Positions 7,692 through 19,266 are shown, numbered from the stretch's first letter. The stretch: DNA of 64,000 nt from Rippkaea orientalis PCC 8801 (GCF_000021805.1 NC_011726.1:1860001-1924000); one strand, 5' to 3'. Notes: a model not told the origin generated them from the sequence alone. Translations and numbers: made by a program.

Positions 7692-8048
7692 ATGAGTTAC
7701 ACCATTACGTCTGATTGTATTGCTTGCGATCGCTGTCGGGTTCAATGTCCCACTAACGCAATTCGCATTGAGAGTGGTGTATTACTTATTGACCCTACCC
7801 AGTGTAATCATTGCGTTGGTTCTTATGGAACTCCCCAGTGTGCAGCGATGTGTCCCACCAATTTTGGCTGTTTACCCGATAATTCCTGCTTCTGGGAAGT
7901 TTCAGACCTCCAATTAACTGATTATTGGGATGCTTGGTTTATTCGCTATCAATCTTTAGTGACAGGGCTCAAAACCAAAGGACACCACAAGTATTGGCAA
8001 CATTGGTTTGATGTTTACTCCCAAAAATTAGCAACCCTTTTTAGTTAG
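7692..8048 (+). CDS. fdxN: 4Fe-4S ferredoxin FdxN
   Basis: A 118-residue bacterial-type ferredoxin. The first cluster motif is CIACDRCRVQCP (Cys 9, 12, 15, 19). The second is CNHCVGSYGTPQCAAMCP (Cys 38, 41, 50, 54) with a long loop, plus an extra Cys at 60. The C-terminal 55 residues form a Trp/Tyr-rich extension. FdxN lies between nifB and nifS in most cyanobacterial nif clusters and is thought to donate electrons or clusters to NifB. A GAGGGTAGAG ribosome site precedes the ATG. No fdxN excision element is present. Confidence 0.92.
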   Translation: MSYTITSDCIACDRCRVQCPTNAIRIESGVLLIDPTQCNHCVGSYGTPQCAAMCPTNFGCLPDNSCFWEVSDLQLTDYWDAWFIRYQSLVTGLKTKGHHKYWQHWFDVYSQKLATLFS

Positions 8049-8150
8049 TAGTTAATAGTTAATAGTTAATAGTTAGTTCTTTGAAAATTATCACCAGCAA
8101 CTATCAACTATCAACTGTCCACTATCAACTATCCACTATTCACTATTTAG
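8049..8150. repeat. STRR heptamer tract
   Basis: AGTTAAT/AGTTAAT units, then an inverse-oriented run of ACTATCA/ACTATTC units, fill the fdxN-nifS gap. The two halves can pair with each other as a long imperfect hairpin. Confidence 0.8.
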
Positions 8151-8159
8151 GAAAGTGCG

Positions 8160-9365
8160 ATGAAAGACTGCATTTATCTTGATAATAATGCAACCACTCA
8201 AGTTGATGAGGAAGTATTAGGCGCAATGTTGCCTTACCTCACTCTCTATTACGGAAACCCTTCGAGTATGCACACTTTTGGCGGACAAGTTGGCAGTGCC
8301 ATTAAAACCGCAAGAGAACAGGTGGCTGCTTTATTAGGGGCCGAACCCTCGGAAATTGTCTTTACCAGTTGTGGAACGGAAGGGGATAATGCAGCTATTC
8401 GCGCTGCGTTGGCTGCCCAACCTAATAAACGGCACATTATTACCACAGAAGTCGAACATCCGGCGATTTTGAATCTCTGCAAAAATTTAGAACGCCAGGG
8501 TTACACCGTTACCTATCTGTCGGTGAATAACCAAGGACAGCTTGATCTCAGTGAACTAGAAGCGTCCTTAACCGGAAATACTGCCGTTGTCTCCATCATG
8601 TATGCCAACAACGAAACGGGGGTGATCTTCCCGGTGGAACAGGTGGGACAAATGGCTAAGGAATATGGGGCTCTGTTCCATGTGGATGCAGTGCAAGCGG
8701 TGGGTAAAGTGCCTTTAAATATGGCCGAAAGTACCATCGATATGTTAACCCTATCCGGCCATAAAATTCATGCCCCCAAAGGGATTGGTGCATTATATGT
8801 CCGTCGTAATACTCGTTTTCGTCCTTTGTTGATTGGCGGACATCAAGAACGGGGTCGTCGTGCCGGAACCGAAAATGTGCCAGGGATCGTTGCGTTAGGA
8901 AAAGCCGCCGAATTGGCAGCCTATCACCTACAATACGGGACTTCTGAACGGGAATTACGGGATTATTTAGAACAGACAATTCTCACCATTATTCCCGATA
9001 CGGTATTAAATGGTCATCCCGTGCAACGATTACCGAATACCTCAAATATTGGCTTTAAATTTATTGAAGGGGAAGCTATTCTTTTATCCCTGAATCAATA
9101 CGGAATCTGTGCTTCTTCGGGGTCAGCTTGTACCTCTGGATCGCTAGAACCGTCCCATATTTTACGCGCAATGGGTCTTCCTTATAGTGTTTTACACGGC
9201 TCAATTCGCTTTAGTTTATCGCGCTTTACGACCCAAGAGCAAATCCAAAAAGTCCTCGAAGTCTTACCCGGAATTATTGACCGACTCAGAGCATTATCGC
9301 CGTTTAACAGCGATGAAGCAGGTTGGTTAGTTGAACAAGAAAAAGCCGCCTTAGCTAAGTCATAA
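8160..9365 (+). CDS. nifS: Cysteine desulfurase NifS
   Basis: A PLP enzyme that removes sulfur from cysteine for Fe-S cluster assembly on NifU. The 401-residue sequence has the opening YLDNNATTQVDEEVL, the PLP lysine in LSGHKIHAPKGIG near residue 203, the HVDAVQAVGK segment, and the catalytic loop Cys in CASSGSACTSG near residue 325. All key residues are present. AGGAAAG lies just ahead of the start. It forms a unit with nifU. Confidence 0.95.
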   Translation: MKDCIYLDNNATTQVDEEVLGAMLPYLTLYYGNPSSMHTFGGQVGSAIKTAREQVAALLGAEPSEIVFTSCGTEGDNAAIRAALAAQPNKRHIITTEVEHPAILNLCKNLERQGYTVTYLSVNNQGQLDLSELEASLTGNTAVVSIMYANNETGVIFPVEQVGQMAKEYGALFHVDAVQAVGKVPLNMAESTIDMLTLSGHKIHAPKGIGALYVRRNTRFRPLLIGGHQERGRRAGTENVPGIVALGKAAELAAYHLQYGTSERELRDYLEQTILTIIPDTVLNGHPVQRLPNTSNIGFKFIEGEAILLSLNQYGICASSGSACTSGSLEPSHILRAMGLPYSVLHGSIRFSLSRFTTQEQIQKVLEVLPGIIDRLRALSPFNSDEAGWLVEQEKAALAKS

Positions 9366-9525
9366 ACAAGGGACAATCAACAACGGACAATGGATAATAG
9401 ATAAGGGACAATAATTTTAGACCTGTTGCCTATTTACTATTCTCTATTATCTATTCACTGTTGCCTGTTGCCCGTTCCCTGTTCCCCTTCTGAAACTATT
9501 AACTATTAACTCTTGACAGGTGACT
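9366..9525. repeat. STRR-rich nifS-nifU spacer
   Basis: Imperfect ACAATGG/ATAAGGG and CTATTCT/CTGTTGC/CCGTTCC heptamers fill the spacer. It can fold on itself. There is no ORF of note. Confidence 0.7.
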
Positions 9526-9529
9526 GAAA

Positions 9530-10414
9530 ATGTGGGAATATACAGATAAGGTAATGGAGTTCTTCTACAACCCGCGTAATCAAGGAACGATTACAGAAAA
9601 GCAAGAAGGACAAGCCATTACAACTGGAGAAGTCGGAAGCATTGCCTGTGGTGATGCCCTAAGATTACACCTCAAAATTGATGAAGCGACTCAAATTATT
9701 CTTGATGCTAGATTTCAAACTTTTGGTTGTGCCTCTGCCATTGCTTCCTCCTCCGCCTTGACGGAATTATTAGTTGGAAAAACCCTCGACGAAGCCCTCA
9801 GTTTAACCAATAGAGAAATTGCTGAATTTTTAGGGGGTTTACCCGAAGAGAAAATGCACTGTTCTGTGATGGGACAAGAAGCCTTAGAAGCTGCTATTTT
9901 TAATTACCGAGGCATTCCTTTAGACCACCATGAAGATGACGAAGGAGCCCTGATTTGCAAATGTTTTGGAGTAACTGATGCGAGGATTCGTCGTGTTATT
10001 ATCGAAAATGATCTGACCACAGCCGAACAAGTTACCAACTATGTTAAAGCCGGTGGAGGATGTAGTTCTTGTCTGTCTGATATCGATGATATTTTAGCCG
10101 ATATTACTCAAGAAAAAGCCACCGCCGTCACAGCAGCCACCGAAGTTGTTCAAAGTAAATTAACTCCCCAAAAACCCCTAAATAACTTACAAAAAATCAC
10201 CCTCATTCAACAAATTCTCGACGAAGAAATTAAACCAGCCTTGGCAAAAGATGGAGGAGATGTAGAGTTATTTGATGTCGAAGGAGATTTGGTCAAAGTG
10301 ATATTACAAGGAGCCTGTGGTTCCTGTGCCAGCAGTACCCAAACCTTAAAAATGGGAATCGAAGCCAGATTACGAGAGCGTGTTTCTCCTGAGTTAACGG
10401 TTATTTCTGTGTAA
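9530..10414 (+). CDS. nifU: Fe-S cluster scaffold NifU
   Basis: The scaffold on which NifS-derived sulfur and iron are assembled for nitrogenase. The 294 residues show all three domains. An IscU-like N-terminus carries Cys in GSIACGDAL, FGCASAIAS and KMHCSVMG. A central BFD-like 2Fe-2S domain carries LICKCFGVT and GGGCSSCLSD. The C-terminal NifU/Nfu domain carries GACGSCASSTQTLKMG. The start has GACAGGTGA upstream. It lies 309 bp ahead of nifH. Confidence 0.96.
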   Translation: MWEYTDKVMEFFYNPRNQGTITEKQEGQAITTGEVGSIACGDALRLHLKIDEATQIILDARFQTFGCASAIASSSALTELLVGKTLDEALSLTNREIAEFLGGLPEEKMHCSVMGQEALEAAIFNYRGIPLDHHEDDEGALICKCFGVTDARIRRVIIENDLTTAEQVTNYVKAGGGCSSCLSDIDDILADITQEKATAVTAATEVVQSKLTPQKPLNNLQKITLIQQILDEEIKPALAKDGGDVELFDVEGDLVKVILQGACGSCASSTQTLKMGIEARLRERVSPELTVISV

Positions 10415-11614
<1,200 letters not shown>

Positions 11615-11615
11615 T

Positions 11616-11644
11616 GTAAGGGCTTAATTACCTTAAGCCCCTAC
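11616..11644. terminator. Hairpin downstream of nifH
   Basis: The arms GTAAGGGCTTAA and TTAAGCCCCTAC have a 5-nt loop and no long T run. It is placed where partial termination or mRNA stabilisation would give more nifH than nifDK message. That role is inference. It is a copy of the GTAGG palindrome family. Confidence 0.55.
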
Positions 11645-11659
11645 TATCGGGAAATGGGG

Positions 11660-11760
11660 GAGTTTAAGAAGGCAAAAGGCAAAAGGCAGAAGGCAACAGG
11701 GACAATCATTATCCCTAAGTCCTCACTCCTAACCCCTAACCCCTAACTCCCTTTACCCCC
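11660..11760. repeat. Short direct repeats in the nifH-nifD spacer
   Basis: GGCAAAAGGCA/GAAGGCAACAGG units are followed by CCTAACCCCTAAC-type heptamers. This is the same repeat vocabulary as in the other nif spacers. Confidence 0.65.
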
Positions 11761-11843
11761 ATCCTCATCAAAATTTCCTACTCGTCATTATTGACGAAGG
11801 CGTGCGTCCGATCCTAATCGCCAATTCATCACTGAGGAACACT

Positions 11844-13274
11844 ATGTCAACAGTAGAAGACAGAAAGCAGCTTATCCAAGACGTTCTTGATACCTATCCT
11901 GAGAAGTTAGCCAAGAAACGGTCTAAACACCTCAATGTTTACGAAGAAGGCAAAGACGATTGTGGAGTAAAATCTAACATTAAGTCTGCACCTGGTGTAA
12001 TGACCGCTCGTGGTTGTGCTTATGCAGGATCTAAAGGGGTGGTTTGGGGTCCTATCAAAGATATGATCCATATCTCCCACGGACCTGTTGGTTGCGGTTA
12101 CTACTCTTGGTCTGGTCGTCGTAACTATTACATCGGAACCACTGGGGTTGATACCTTTGGTACGATGAACTTTACCTCTGACTTCCAAGAAAAAGACATC
12201 GTTTTTGGTGGAGACAAAAAACTCCTCAAAATCACCGAAGAAATCGAAGAATTATTCCCCCTCAACAATGGGATTTCCATTCAGTCTGAATGTCCTGTTG
12301 GATTAATTGGGGATGACATCGAAGGTGTTGCCAAAAAAGCGCAAAAAATTACTGGCAAACCCGTTATTCCCGTCCGTTGTGAAGGATTCCGTGGCGTTTC
12401 CCAATCCTTAGGACACCACATCGCTAACGACGCAGTGCGTGACTGGGTATTTAGCCGTGATGATGCTCAAGAAATCGAAACCACTCCCTATGATGTTGCC
12501 ATCATTGGAGACTACAACATCGGTGGAGATGCTTGGTCTAGCCGTATTCTTCTCGAAGAAATGGGTCTGCGCGTCGTTGCTCAATGGTCTGGAGACGGAA
12601 CCATCAACGAAATGATGCAAACCCCCAAAGTGAAACTCAACCTGATTCACTGTTACCGTTCCATGAACTACATCAGTCGTCACATGGAAGAAAAATACGG
12701 TATTCCCTGGTTTGAGTACAACTTCTTTGGTCCTACCAAGATTGCTGAATCCTTACGCGCGATCGCTGCTCTGTTTGATGACACCATCAAAGAAAATGCA
12801 GAGAAAGTAATTGCTAAGTACGAACAACAAACCGCAGAAGTCTTAGCCAAATACCGTCCTCGTTTGGAAAACAAAACCGTCATGATGATGGTGGGTGGAC
12901 TACGTCCTCGTCACGTTGTTCCTGCTTTCACAGACTTAGGCATGAAAATGATCGGAACCGGATATGAGTTCGCTCACGGTGACGACTATAAACGTACCAC
13001 TGAGTATGTTGATGATGCAACCCTCATCTATGATGACGTAACTGCCTACGAGTTCGAGAAATTCGTTCAAGAACTGAAACCCGACTTAGTTGCTTCTGGC
13101 GTTAAAGAGAAGTATGTCTTCCAGAAAATGGGACTACCTTTCCGTCAAATGCACTCTTGGGATTACTCTGGTCCTTACCACGGTTATGATGGGTTCGCTA
13201 TCTTTGCACGGGATATGGACTTAGCTCTCAATAACCCGACCTGGGGATTAATCAAATCTCCTTGGAATAAGTAA
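11844..13274 (+). CDS. nifD: Nitrogenase MoFe protein alpha chain NifD
   Basis: Catalytic subunit that holds FeMo-co. It has 476 residues from the ATG at 11844 with GAGGAAC upstream; a GTG at 11802 would add 14 residues and is not favoured. P-cluster cysteines are Cys58 (RGCAYAG), Cys84 (GPVGCGYY) and Cys150 ([12 protein letters not shown]). The FeMo-co ligand Cys270 is in [10 protein letters not shown], and the FeMo-co His is in [15 protein letters not shown]. The gene is continuous, with no nifD excision element of the heterocyst type. Confidence 0.98.
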
Positions 13275-13440
13275 GAGGGAATTAGGGAATAGGGAACAGG
13301 GAACAGGGAATAGTGAATTGGGAAGTCCTTCACTAACTCTCTAGTTACGAAGCCACCCCCTCACCCCCTCCCCCCCCTCATCTCCTCACCTCCTCCCCCT
13401 TTCTCGACAACTGCATCATTAATCCTTGACCGAACAACGG
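13275..13440. repeat. Repeat and polypyrimidine spacer ahead of nifK
   Basis: AGGGAAT/AGGGAAC units are followed by a ~55-nt almost pure C/T tract (about 13356-13402). The G-rich opposite strand could form unusual structure. There is no gene. Confidence 0.7.
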
Positions 13441-13450
13441 AGTATCACGA

Positions 13451-14986
13451 ATGTCTCAGAACATTGATAAAATCCAAGACCACGTTGAGTTATTCCACCA
13501 ACCAGAGTACCAAGAGCTATTTGAAAACAAGAAAGCTCTCCAAGGAATGGCTTCTGATGAGAAAGTCGCTGAAATAGCCGAATGGACCAAAACCTGGGAA
13601 TATCGGGAAAAGAACTTCGCTCGTGAAGCTCTGACCATCAACCCCGCTAAAGCTTGTCAACCTTTGGGTGCTATCTTAGCTGCGGTTGGTTTTGAAGGAA
13701 CCCTCCCCTTTGTGCATGGATCACAAGGTTGTGTGGCTTACTTCCGTACCCACTTTACCCGTCACTTCAAAGAGCCTTTCAGTGGTGTTTCTTCTTCCAT
13801 GACTGAAGATGCAGCCGTCTTCGGTGGACTGAAAAACATGATCGAAGGGTTACAGAATGCTTATAGTCTCTATCAACCCAAAATGATTGCTGTCTGTACA
13901 ACTTGTATGGCAGAAGTTATTGGGGATGACTTAGGTTCCTTCATTGGCAATGCTAAGGCTGACGGTTCTGTTCCTCAAGATTTCCCCGTTCCCTTTGCTC
14001 ACACTCCTTCTTTCGTGGGTTCTCATATCACGGGATATGACAACATGATGAAAGCCATCCTGTTGAACTTAACCGACGGCAAGAAACCTACCACCAGCAA
14101 CGGTAAAGTTAACTTTATTCCTGGGTTTGAAACCTATGTTGGTAACCTACGCGAACTGAAGCATTTAACCAGTGCTATGGGGGTTGATGCTACCATTTTA
14201 GGAGACAACGAACTCTATTTAGATTCTCCTAACGATGGCGAGTTCAAAATGTACCAAGGTGGTACTACTCTAGAAGAAGGTGCTGATGCTATCAATGCAA
14301 CCAAAACCATCGCACTGCAAACCTATCCCACCGTTAAAACCCTCGAATACATCGAGAAAGAATGGCAGCAACCCACCGCTACCTATCGTCCTTGGGGTAT
14401 TAAAGGAACGGATGAGTTCGTCATGGCTTTATCTGAACTCACTGGGAATCCTGTTCCTCCCGAATTGGAACTAGAACGGGGACGCGCAGTGGATGCTATG
14501 ACCGATAGTCATGCTTGGTTACATGGTAAAAAAGCGGCTATCTATGGCGACCCTGACTTAGTCATGGGAATGCTGCAATTCATGTTAGAGATGGGTGTTG
14601 AACCTGTTCACGTTTTGGTTCACAACTCTACCACTGAATTTGAAGAAGAAGCCAAAGCTCTCTTAGCTTCTAGTCCTTATGGTCAAAAAGCCACCGTTTG
14701 GGGCGGTAAAGACCTCTGGCACCTCCGTTCCTTACTGTTTACTGAACCTGTTGACTTCTTAATCGGGAATTCCTACGGTAAATACCTCTGGCGTGATACC
14801 AAGATTCCTTTAATCCGCATCGGGTATCCTATCTTTGATCGCCACCACTTACATCGCTATTCTACCATTGGTTACAATGGCGCGATTAACCTGCTCAATT
14901 GGATTGTTAATGGTCTGTTTGAAGAAATCGACCGCAACACCAATATCCCCTCGAAGACCGACATTTCCTTCGATTTAGTTCGTTAA
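13451..14986 (+). CDS. nifK: Nitrogenase MoFe protein beta chain NifK
   Basis: The beta subunit, which shares the P-cluster with NifD. Its 511 residues carry the P-cluster cysteines Cys69 (AKACQPLGA), Cys94 ([17 protein letters not shown]) and the [12 protein letters not shown] motif. The C-terminus, [20 protein letters not shown], is typical of NifK. The start codon lies after GGAG (ACGGAGTATCACG). It is separated from nifD by a 176-bp repeat-rich spacer, unusual for a pair that must be made in equal amounts. Confidence 0.97.
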   Translation: MSQNIDKIQDHVELFHQPEYQELFENKKALQGMASDEKVAEIAEWTKTWEYREKNFAREALTINPAKACQPLGAILAAVGFEGTLPFVHGSQGCVAYFRTHFTRHFKEPFSGVSSSMTEDAAVFGGLKNMIEGLQNAYSLYQPKMIAVCTTCMAEVIGDDLGSFIGNAKADGSVPQDFPVPFAHTPSFVGSHITGYDNMMKAILLNLTDGKKPTTSNGKVNFIPGFETYVGNLRELKHLTSAMGVDATILGDNELYLDSPNDGEFKMYQGGTTLEEGADAINATKTIALQTYPTVKTLEYIEKEWQQPTATYRPWGIKGTDEFVMALSELTGNPVPPELELERGRAVDAMTDSHAWLHGKKAAIYGDPDLVMGMLQFMLEMGVEPVHVLVHNSTTEFEEEAKALLASSPYGQKATVWGGKDLWHLRSLLFTEPVDFLIGNSYGKYLWRDTKIPLIRIGYPIFDRHHLHRYSTIGYNGAINLLNWIVNGLFEEIDRNTNIPSKTDISFDLVR

Positions 14987-15289
14987 TCAAAGGTAGACAA
15001 GGAAGTAAAGGGAGACCAGGGAGATTTTCCTCCCCTCCCCCTCCTCCTCCTTTGGAGAAGGCAATGGGCAATAGGCAATAGGCAAAAGTTCGGAGTTAGA
15101 AGTTAGGAGTTAGGAATCAGGAGTTAGGAGTCAGAAGGCAAAAGGCAAAAGTTCGGAGTCAGGAGTTAGGAGTTAGAAGGCAAAAGGCAAAAGTTAATAA
15201 TTCCCTACCCTCCCCACTCTCCCCACCCTCCCCACCCTCCCCACCCTCCCCCACTCACCCCTCCCGACCATAAAAACAGAGGAGTAATC
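14987..15289. repeat. nifK-nifE spacer filled with direct repeats and a C-rich tract
   Basis: About 300 bp without a gene. AGTTAGGAGTTAGGA and GGCAAAAGGCAAAAGTTCGGAG units recur at least twice between 15060 and 15195. They are followed by a CCCTCCCCAC tandem tract (15205-15255). A GAGGAG ribosome site for nifE ends the spacer. Confidence 0.8.
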
Positions 15290-16702
15290 ATGAAATTAAC
15301 TAAAGGCAAAATCAACGAATTACTAACACAACCAGGCTGCGAACATAATCATAATAAGGAAGGACAAGGGAAAAACAAATCTTGTACCCAACAGGCTCAA
15401 CCTGGCTCAGCACAAGGGGGATGCGCTTTTGATGGGGCTTCTATTGCTCTGGTTCCGATTACCGATGCTGCCCATTTAGTCCACGGTTCAATCGCCTGTT
15501 CTGGTAATAGTTGGAACAGTCGGGGCAGTCTGAGCAGTGGTCCGATGACTTATAAAATGGGTTTTACAACAGATTTATCAGAAAATGATGTTATTTTTGG
15601 TGGTGAAAAAAAGCTTTATCAAGCGATCGCTCAATTAGTAAAACGCTACCATCCGGCGGCGGTTTTTGTCTATTCGACCTGTGTTACCGCGTTAATTGGA
15701 GATGATCTTGATGCGGTGTGTAAAGCAGCCACAAAAAAATATGAAACGCCGATTATTCCCGTTCATGCCCCTGGATTTGTTGGTAGTAAAAACCTAGGAA
15801 ACCGTCTCGGTGGTGAAGCACTTCTTGATCATGTTGTGGGAACCCGTGAGCCAGAATTTACCACGGATTTTGATATTAATTTGATTGGAGAATACAACGT
15901 CGCTGGAGAAATGTGGGGCGTTTTACCTCTGTTTGAAAAGTTAGGTATTCGGGTGTTAGCTAAGATTACGGGAGATGCCCGTTACGAAGAAGTTTGTTAT
16001 GCCCATCGTGCTAAACTTAATTTAATGATCTGCTCTAAGGCTCTGATTAACATGGCCACAGCAATGCAAGAGCGTTATGGTATTCCCTACATTGAAGAGT
16101 CTTTCTATGGCATTGCAGACATGAACCGTTGTTTACGGAACATCGCTGAGTATTTCGGAGATGCCGCTTTAAAAGAACGGGTAGAACAGTTAATAGAAGA
16201 AGAAACCACGAAATTAGACCTAGCCTTAGCCCCCTACCGGGAACGTCTCAAGGGTAAGCGCGTTGTCCTCTACACGGGAGGGGTCAAGAGTTGGTCGGTG
16301 GTGTCCGCAGCGCAAGATTTAGGCATGGAAGTGGTGGCCACCAGCACCAAGAAGAGTACGGAAGAAGATAAAGCGAAGATTCGAGAATTATTAGGCAAAG
16401 ATGGAATTATGCTCGAAAAAGGCAGCCCGACGGAATTATTGCGGGTTGTGGAGCAAACCAAGGCAGATTTATTAGTCGCAGGGGGTCGTAATCAGTATAC
16501 CGCCCTCAAGGCTAGGATTCCTTTTTTGGATATTAACCAAGAACGTCACCATCCCTACGCGGGATATGTTGGGATGATTGAGATGGCGCGAGAATTGGAC
16601 GAAGCCGTTCATAGTCCTATCTGGCGGTTAGTTCGTCAACCTTCCCCTTGGGATATTTGGCAACAGGAACACGAAAGTTTATTGAATTTAGAAGCGGAAT
16701 AA
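15290..16702 (+). CDS. nifE: FeMo-cofactor scaffold protein NifE
   Basis: Forms the NifEN scaffold on which NifB-co matures to FeMo-co. It has 470 residues. Cluster ligands are visible in [19 protein letters not shown] and [14 protein letters not shown] His/Lys-rich N-terminus ([16 protein letters not shown]) precedes the fold, as in other cyanobacterial NifE proteins. Its sequence parallels NifD, but it lacks the FeMo-co His motif of NifD. ATG follows AGAGGAG. It lies 69 bp ahead of nifN. Confidence 0.96.
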   Translation: MKLTKGKINELLTQPGCEHNHNKEGQGKNKSCTQQAQPGSAQGGCAFDGASIALVPITDAAHLVHGSIACSGNSWNSRGSLSSGPMTYKMGFTTDLSENDVIFGGEKKLYQAIAQLVKRYHPAAVFVYSTCVTALIGDDLDAVCKAATKKYETPIIPVHAPGFVGSKNLGNRLGGEALLDHVVGTREPEFTTDFDINLIGEYNVAGEMWGVLPLFEKLGIRVLAKITGDARYEEVCYAHRAKLNLMICSKALINMATAMQERYGIPYIEESFYGIADMNRCLRNIAEYFGDAALKERVEQLIEEETTKLDLALAPYRERLKGKRVVLYTGGVKSWSVVSAAQDLGMEVVATSTKKSTEEDKAKIRELLGKDGIMLEKGSPTELLRVVEQTKADLLVAGGRNQYTALKARIPFLDINQERHHPYAGYVGMIEMARELDEAVHSPIWRLVRQPSPWDIWQQEHESLLNLEAE

Positions 16703-16712
16703 ACGATGAATT

Positions 16713-16737
16713 GTAAGGTGGGTAATGCCCACCCTAC
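16713..16737. repeat. GTAAGGTGGG palindrome between nifE and nifN
   Basis: GTAAGGTGGGTAATGCCCAC with a CCTAC end forms a near-perfect hairpin with the GTAGG-type outer bases. It may attenuate or stabilise the nifEN message. Confidence 0.55.
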
Positions 16738-16771
16738 CGCTATTACTATCAACTATTAACTATTCACTAAA

Positions 16772-18157
16772 ATGACTATTGTTCTTAATCCGAAAAAACC
16801 GTTATCGGTGAATCCATTAAAAATGAGTCAACCTTTGGGGGCTTCCTTGGCCTTTTTGGGGTTAAAAGGGATGATGCCCTTATTTCATGGGGCTCAAGGC
16901 TGTACCGCCTTTGCTAAAGTGGTTCTGGTGCGTCATTTCCGCGAATCTATTCCCCTGTCTACCACGGCGATGACGGAGGTTAGTACCATTTTAGGGGGTC
17001 AAGATCACGTTGAACAGGCCATTTTAACTATCGTTGACAAGAACAAACCCGAAATCATCGGACTGCTGACCACTGGGTTAACGGAAACCCGTGGGGATGA
17101 TATGGAGGGTATTCTTAAGGATATCCGTCAAAAGCACCCACAATTAAAGAATTTACCGATTGTTTTTGTCTCTACGCCCGATTATAAGGGGTCACTACAG
17201 GATGGCTACGCAGCCACGGTAGAGCAAATCGTTGCGACCGATTATAATGCCTTTATCGCCGAAAATGCCCGAAGTGCGGTCATTTATCCCCAACCCCAGG
17301 TGACGGTTTTGGCGGGTTCTTCCCTATCTCCTGGGGATATCCAAGAAATTAAGTCCATTATTGAAGCTTTTGGCTTAATGCCCCTGGTTATTCCCGATTT
17401 ATCGAGATCTCTCGATGGTCATCTAGAGGATGGCTATCAGTCCATAACGGGAGGAGGAACGACCCTGCCCCAGTTGCGATCGCTGCCCCATTCCTGTTAT
17501 ACCCTAGCTATTGGGGAAAGTATGCGCGGGGCAGCAGAAATCTTAAAAGACCGTTTTGGAACGAATTATGAAGTATTCCCCCGTTTAGCAGGATTAGAGG
17601 CGGTAGATACTTTTTTATGGCGATTATCGCAGATTGTTACCTCTCGCTGCGATCATCATTTCCCCATTGTTCCTAATATTCCGGCTTTATTTGAACGCCA
17701 ACGCCGCCAGTTACAAGATGCTATTCTTGACACCCATTTCTATTTTGGGGGTAAAAAAGTTGCCCTCGCATTAGAACCCGATTTACTCCATCAAACGGCT
17801 TGGTTATTGACAGAAATGGGTGCAAAAATTCAGGCGGCTGTTACCACTACTAAGTCACCTTTATTGGAAGATTTGCCTGTTGATACTGTGACTATTGGCG
17901 ACTTAGAAGATTTAGAAGATTTGTCCGCAGGGGTCGATTTAATTATTACCAATTCCCACGGCACAGCAATGGCACAACGGTTAAATGCGCCCTTGTATCG
18001 TATGGGTTATCCGGTGTTTGATCAGTTAGGAAATGGTCAACGCTGTTTAGTTGGATATCGTGGAACAATACAATTTTTGTTTGATGTTGGCAATATTTTA
18101 TTAGCCGAAGAAGCAAACCACAATCATCAATTATCGGTCGGGGTTCATGTTACCTAA
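16772..18157 (+). CDS. nifN: FeMo-cofactor scaffold protein NifN
   Basis: Partner of NifE, related to NifK. It has 461 residues, with the opening NPLKMSQPLGASLAFLG, the cluster Cys in GAQGCTAFAKVVLVRHF, and GLTETRGDDMEG in place of the Nif[13 protein letters not shown] motif, as is usual for NifN. The C-terminus ends in a short polar extension. There is no strong ribosome site upstream. The neighbours are nifE and nifX, the usual order. Confidence 0.94.
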   Translation: MTIVLNPKKPLSVNPLKMSQPLGASLAFLGLKGMMPLFHGAQGCTAFAKVVLVRHFRESIPLSTTAMTEVSTILGGQDHVEQAILTIVDKNKPEIIGLLTTGLTETRGDDMEGILKDIRQKHPQLKNLPIVFVSTPDYKGSLQDGYAATVEQIVATDYNAFIAENARSAVIYPQPQVTVLAGSSLSPGDIQEIKSIIEAFGLMPLVIPDLSRSLDGHLEDGYQSITGGGTTLPQLRSLPHSCYTLAIGESMRGAAEILKDRFGTNYEVFPRLAGLEAVDTFLWRLSQIVTSRCDHHFPIVPNIPALFERQRRQLQDAILDTHFYFGGKKVALALEPDLLHQTAWLLTEMGAKIQAAVTTTKSPLLEDLPVDTVTIGDLEDLEDLSAGVDLIITNSHGTAMAQRLNAPLYRMGYPVFDQLGNGQRCLVGYRGTIQFLFDVGNILLAEEANHNHQLSVGVHVT

Positions 18158-18279
18158 AGTTGCCCTAGGGTTCAAGGTTTATTGACTCCTAGCCTAAACA
18201 TTAATTCCGATCATCTCTTCAATGATTGATGACCGAAAAAAGTTTCCCCTAGTTTCATTTATTCTATGCGGAGGACTCC

Positions 18280-18687
18280 ATGAAAGTTGCTTTTACCACC
18301 AGTGACAATGTTCATATTAACGCTCATTTTGGATGGGCTCAACAAATTGCGGTTTATGATGTTTCATCTGAAGGGTTTACCTATGACAAAACCCTAGAGT
18401 TTTCAGGTGACTTAAAAGCTGATGGCAATGAAGACAAATTAGTTCCCAAAATTGAAGCCCTCGAAGGGTGTACAATTATTTATGTAGCTGCTATTGGAGG
18501 AAGTGCTGCTGCGAGGTTAATTCGTAAAAATGTTACCCCAATAAAAGCCCGCAGTGAATCCGACAAAATTGAGGAACTGTTAGGTGAATTAGTGAAAACA
18601 TTAAAAGGAAATCCTCCCCCTTGGTTACGCAAAGTTATCCAACAAGAATCCAAGTCCTTTGACTTTGAAGAAGAACTGGTCAGTTAA
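18280..18687 (+). CDS. nifX: NifX cofactor-binding protein
   Basis: A 135-residue protein of the NifX/NafY/NifB-C-terminal family, which carries NifB-co or VK-cluster between NifB and NifEN. It begins MKVAFTTSDNVHINAHFGWA and has the family's IIYVAAIGGSAAARLIRKNV segment. GGAGG precedes the start. The C-terminus (LKGNPPPWLRKVIQQ) is typical. A pair of palindromes follows the stop. Confidence 0.94.
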   Translation: MKVAFTTSDNVHINAHFGWAQQIAVYDVSSEGFTYDKTLEFSGDLKADGNEDKLVPKIEALEGCTIIYVAAIGGSAAARLIRKNVTPIKARSESDKIEELLGELVKTLKGNPPPWLRKVIQQESKSFDFEEELVS

Positions 18688-18689
18688 CA

Positions 18690-18747
18690 GTAGGGGCAGG
18701 GTTTCCCTGCCCGTATAGTCAAGGTTTCCCTGCCCTTACAGTCAAGA
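18690..18747. repeat. GTAGGGGCAGGG palindromes after nifX
   Basis: GTAGGGGCAGGGTTTCCCTG with CCCGTA (18690-18715) is a strong hairpin. Part of its right arm (AAGGTTTCCCTGCCC) is repeated immediately downstream. It may act as a terminator or attenuator within the operon. Confidence 0.55.
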
Positions 18748-18786
18748 GTCAACTGATTATTATTCCCTACATCCTAAATCATAATT

Positions 18787-19257
18787 ATGACTACAACCGC
18801 CTTAGAAAATCCAGCCCAATTTGTAGCTGAGAATGAATTTTTACAAGAAGTCGTCAGACAAATTCGTGCCTACGATAGCTACGGCTTTTATCGCAGTTGG
18901 AGCGATGAATTAGTCCTCTCTCCTTTTGTAGTTTCTAAGAAGAAAAAACGGGAAATTTCAACAGAAGGAGATATTGACCCCGCTACCAAATTAAGAATCC
19001 TTTGTTTTTACCGAGGAATTGCTAGTTTGATTGAAAAAGAAACGGGGCAACTATGCCAAGTTATTGTCGATCTAAATCATGAAGGATTTGGGTGGGCATT
19101 AGTTTGGAGTGGACGCTTACTCTCGGTTTCCCGTACCCTTAGAGATGCCCATCGTTTCGGATTTGAATCCTTAGAAAAGTTGGCAGAAGAAGGAGAAAAA
19201 CTGAGTAAAGCTGGTATTGAATTAAGCCAGCGTTTCCCTGAAGTTGCTCGCCTCTAA
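18787..19257 (+). CDS. NifX-associated DUF269 protein
   Basis: A 156-residue protein with the DUF269 pattern: FLQEVVRQIRAYDSYGFYRSW at the N-terminus and ERGI-like FYRGIASLIEKETG in the middle. DUF269 proteins sit next to nifX across diazotrophs and have no firmly established role. The region VVSKKKKREISTEGDI is a charged loop. No clear ribosome site is visible; the start is the first ATG in frame. It is flanked by hairpin repeats on both sides. Confidence 0.9.
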   Translation: MTTTALENPAQFVAENEFLQEVVRQIRAYDSYGFYRSWSDELVLSPFVVSKKKKREISTEGDIDPATKLRILCFYRGIASLIEKETGQLCQVIVDLNHEGFGWALVWSGRLLSVSRTLRDAHRFGFESLEKLAEEGEKLSKAGIELSQRFPEVARL

Positions 19258-19266
19258 ATGATTAAA

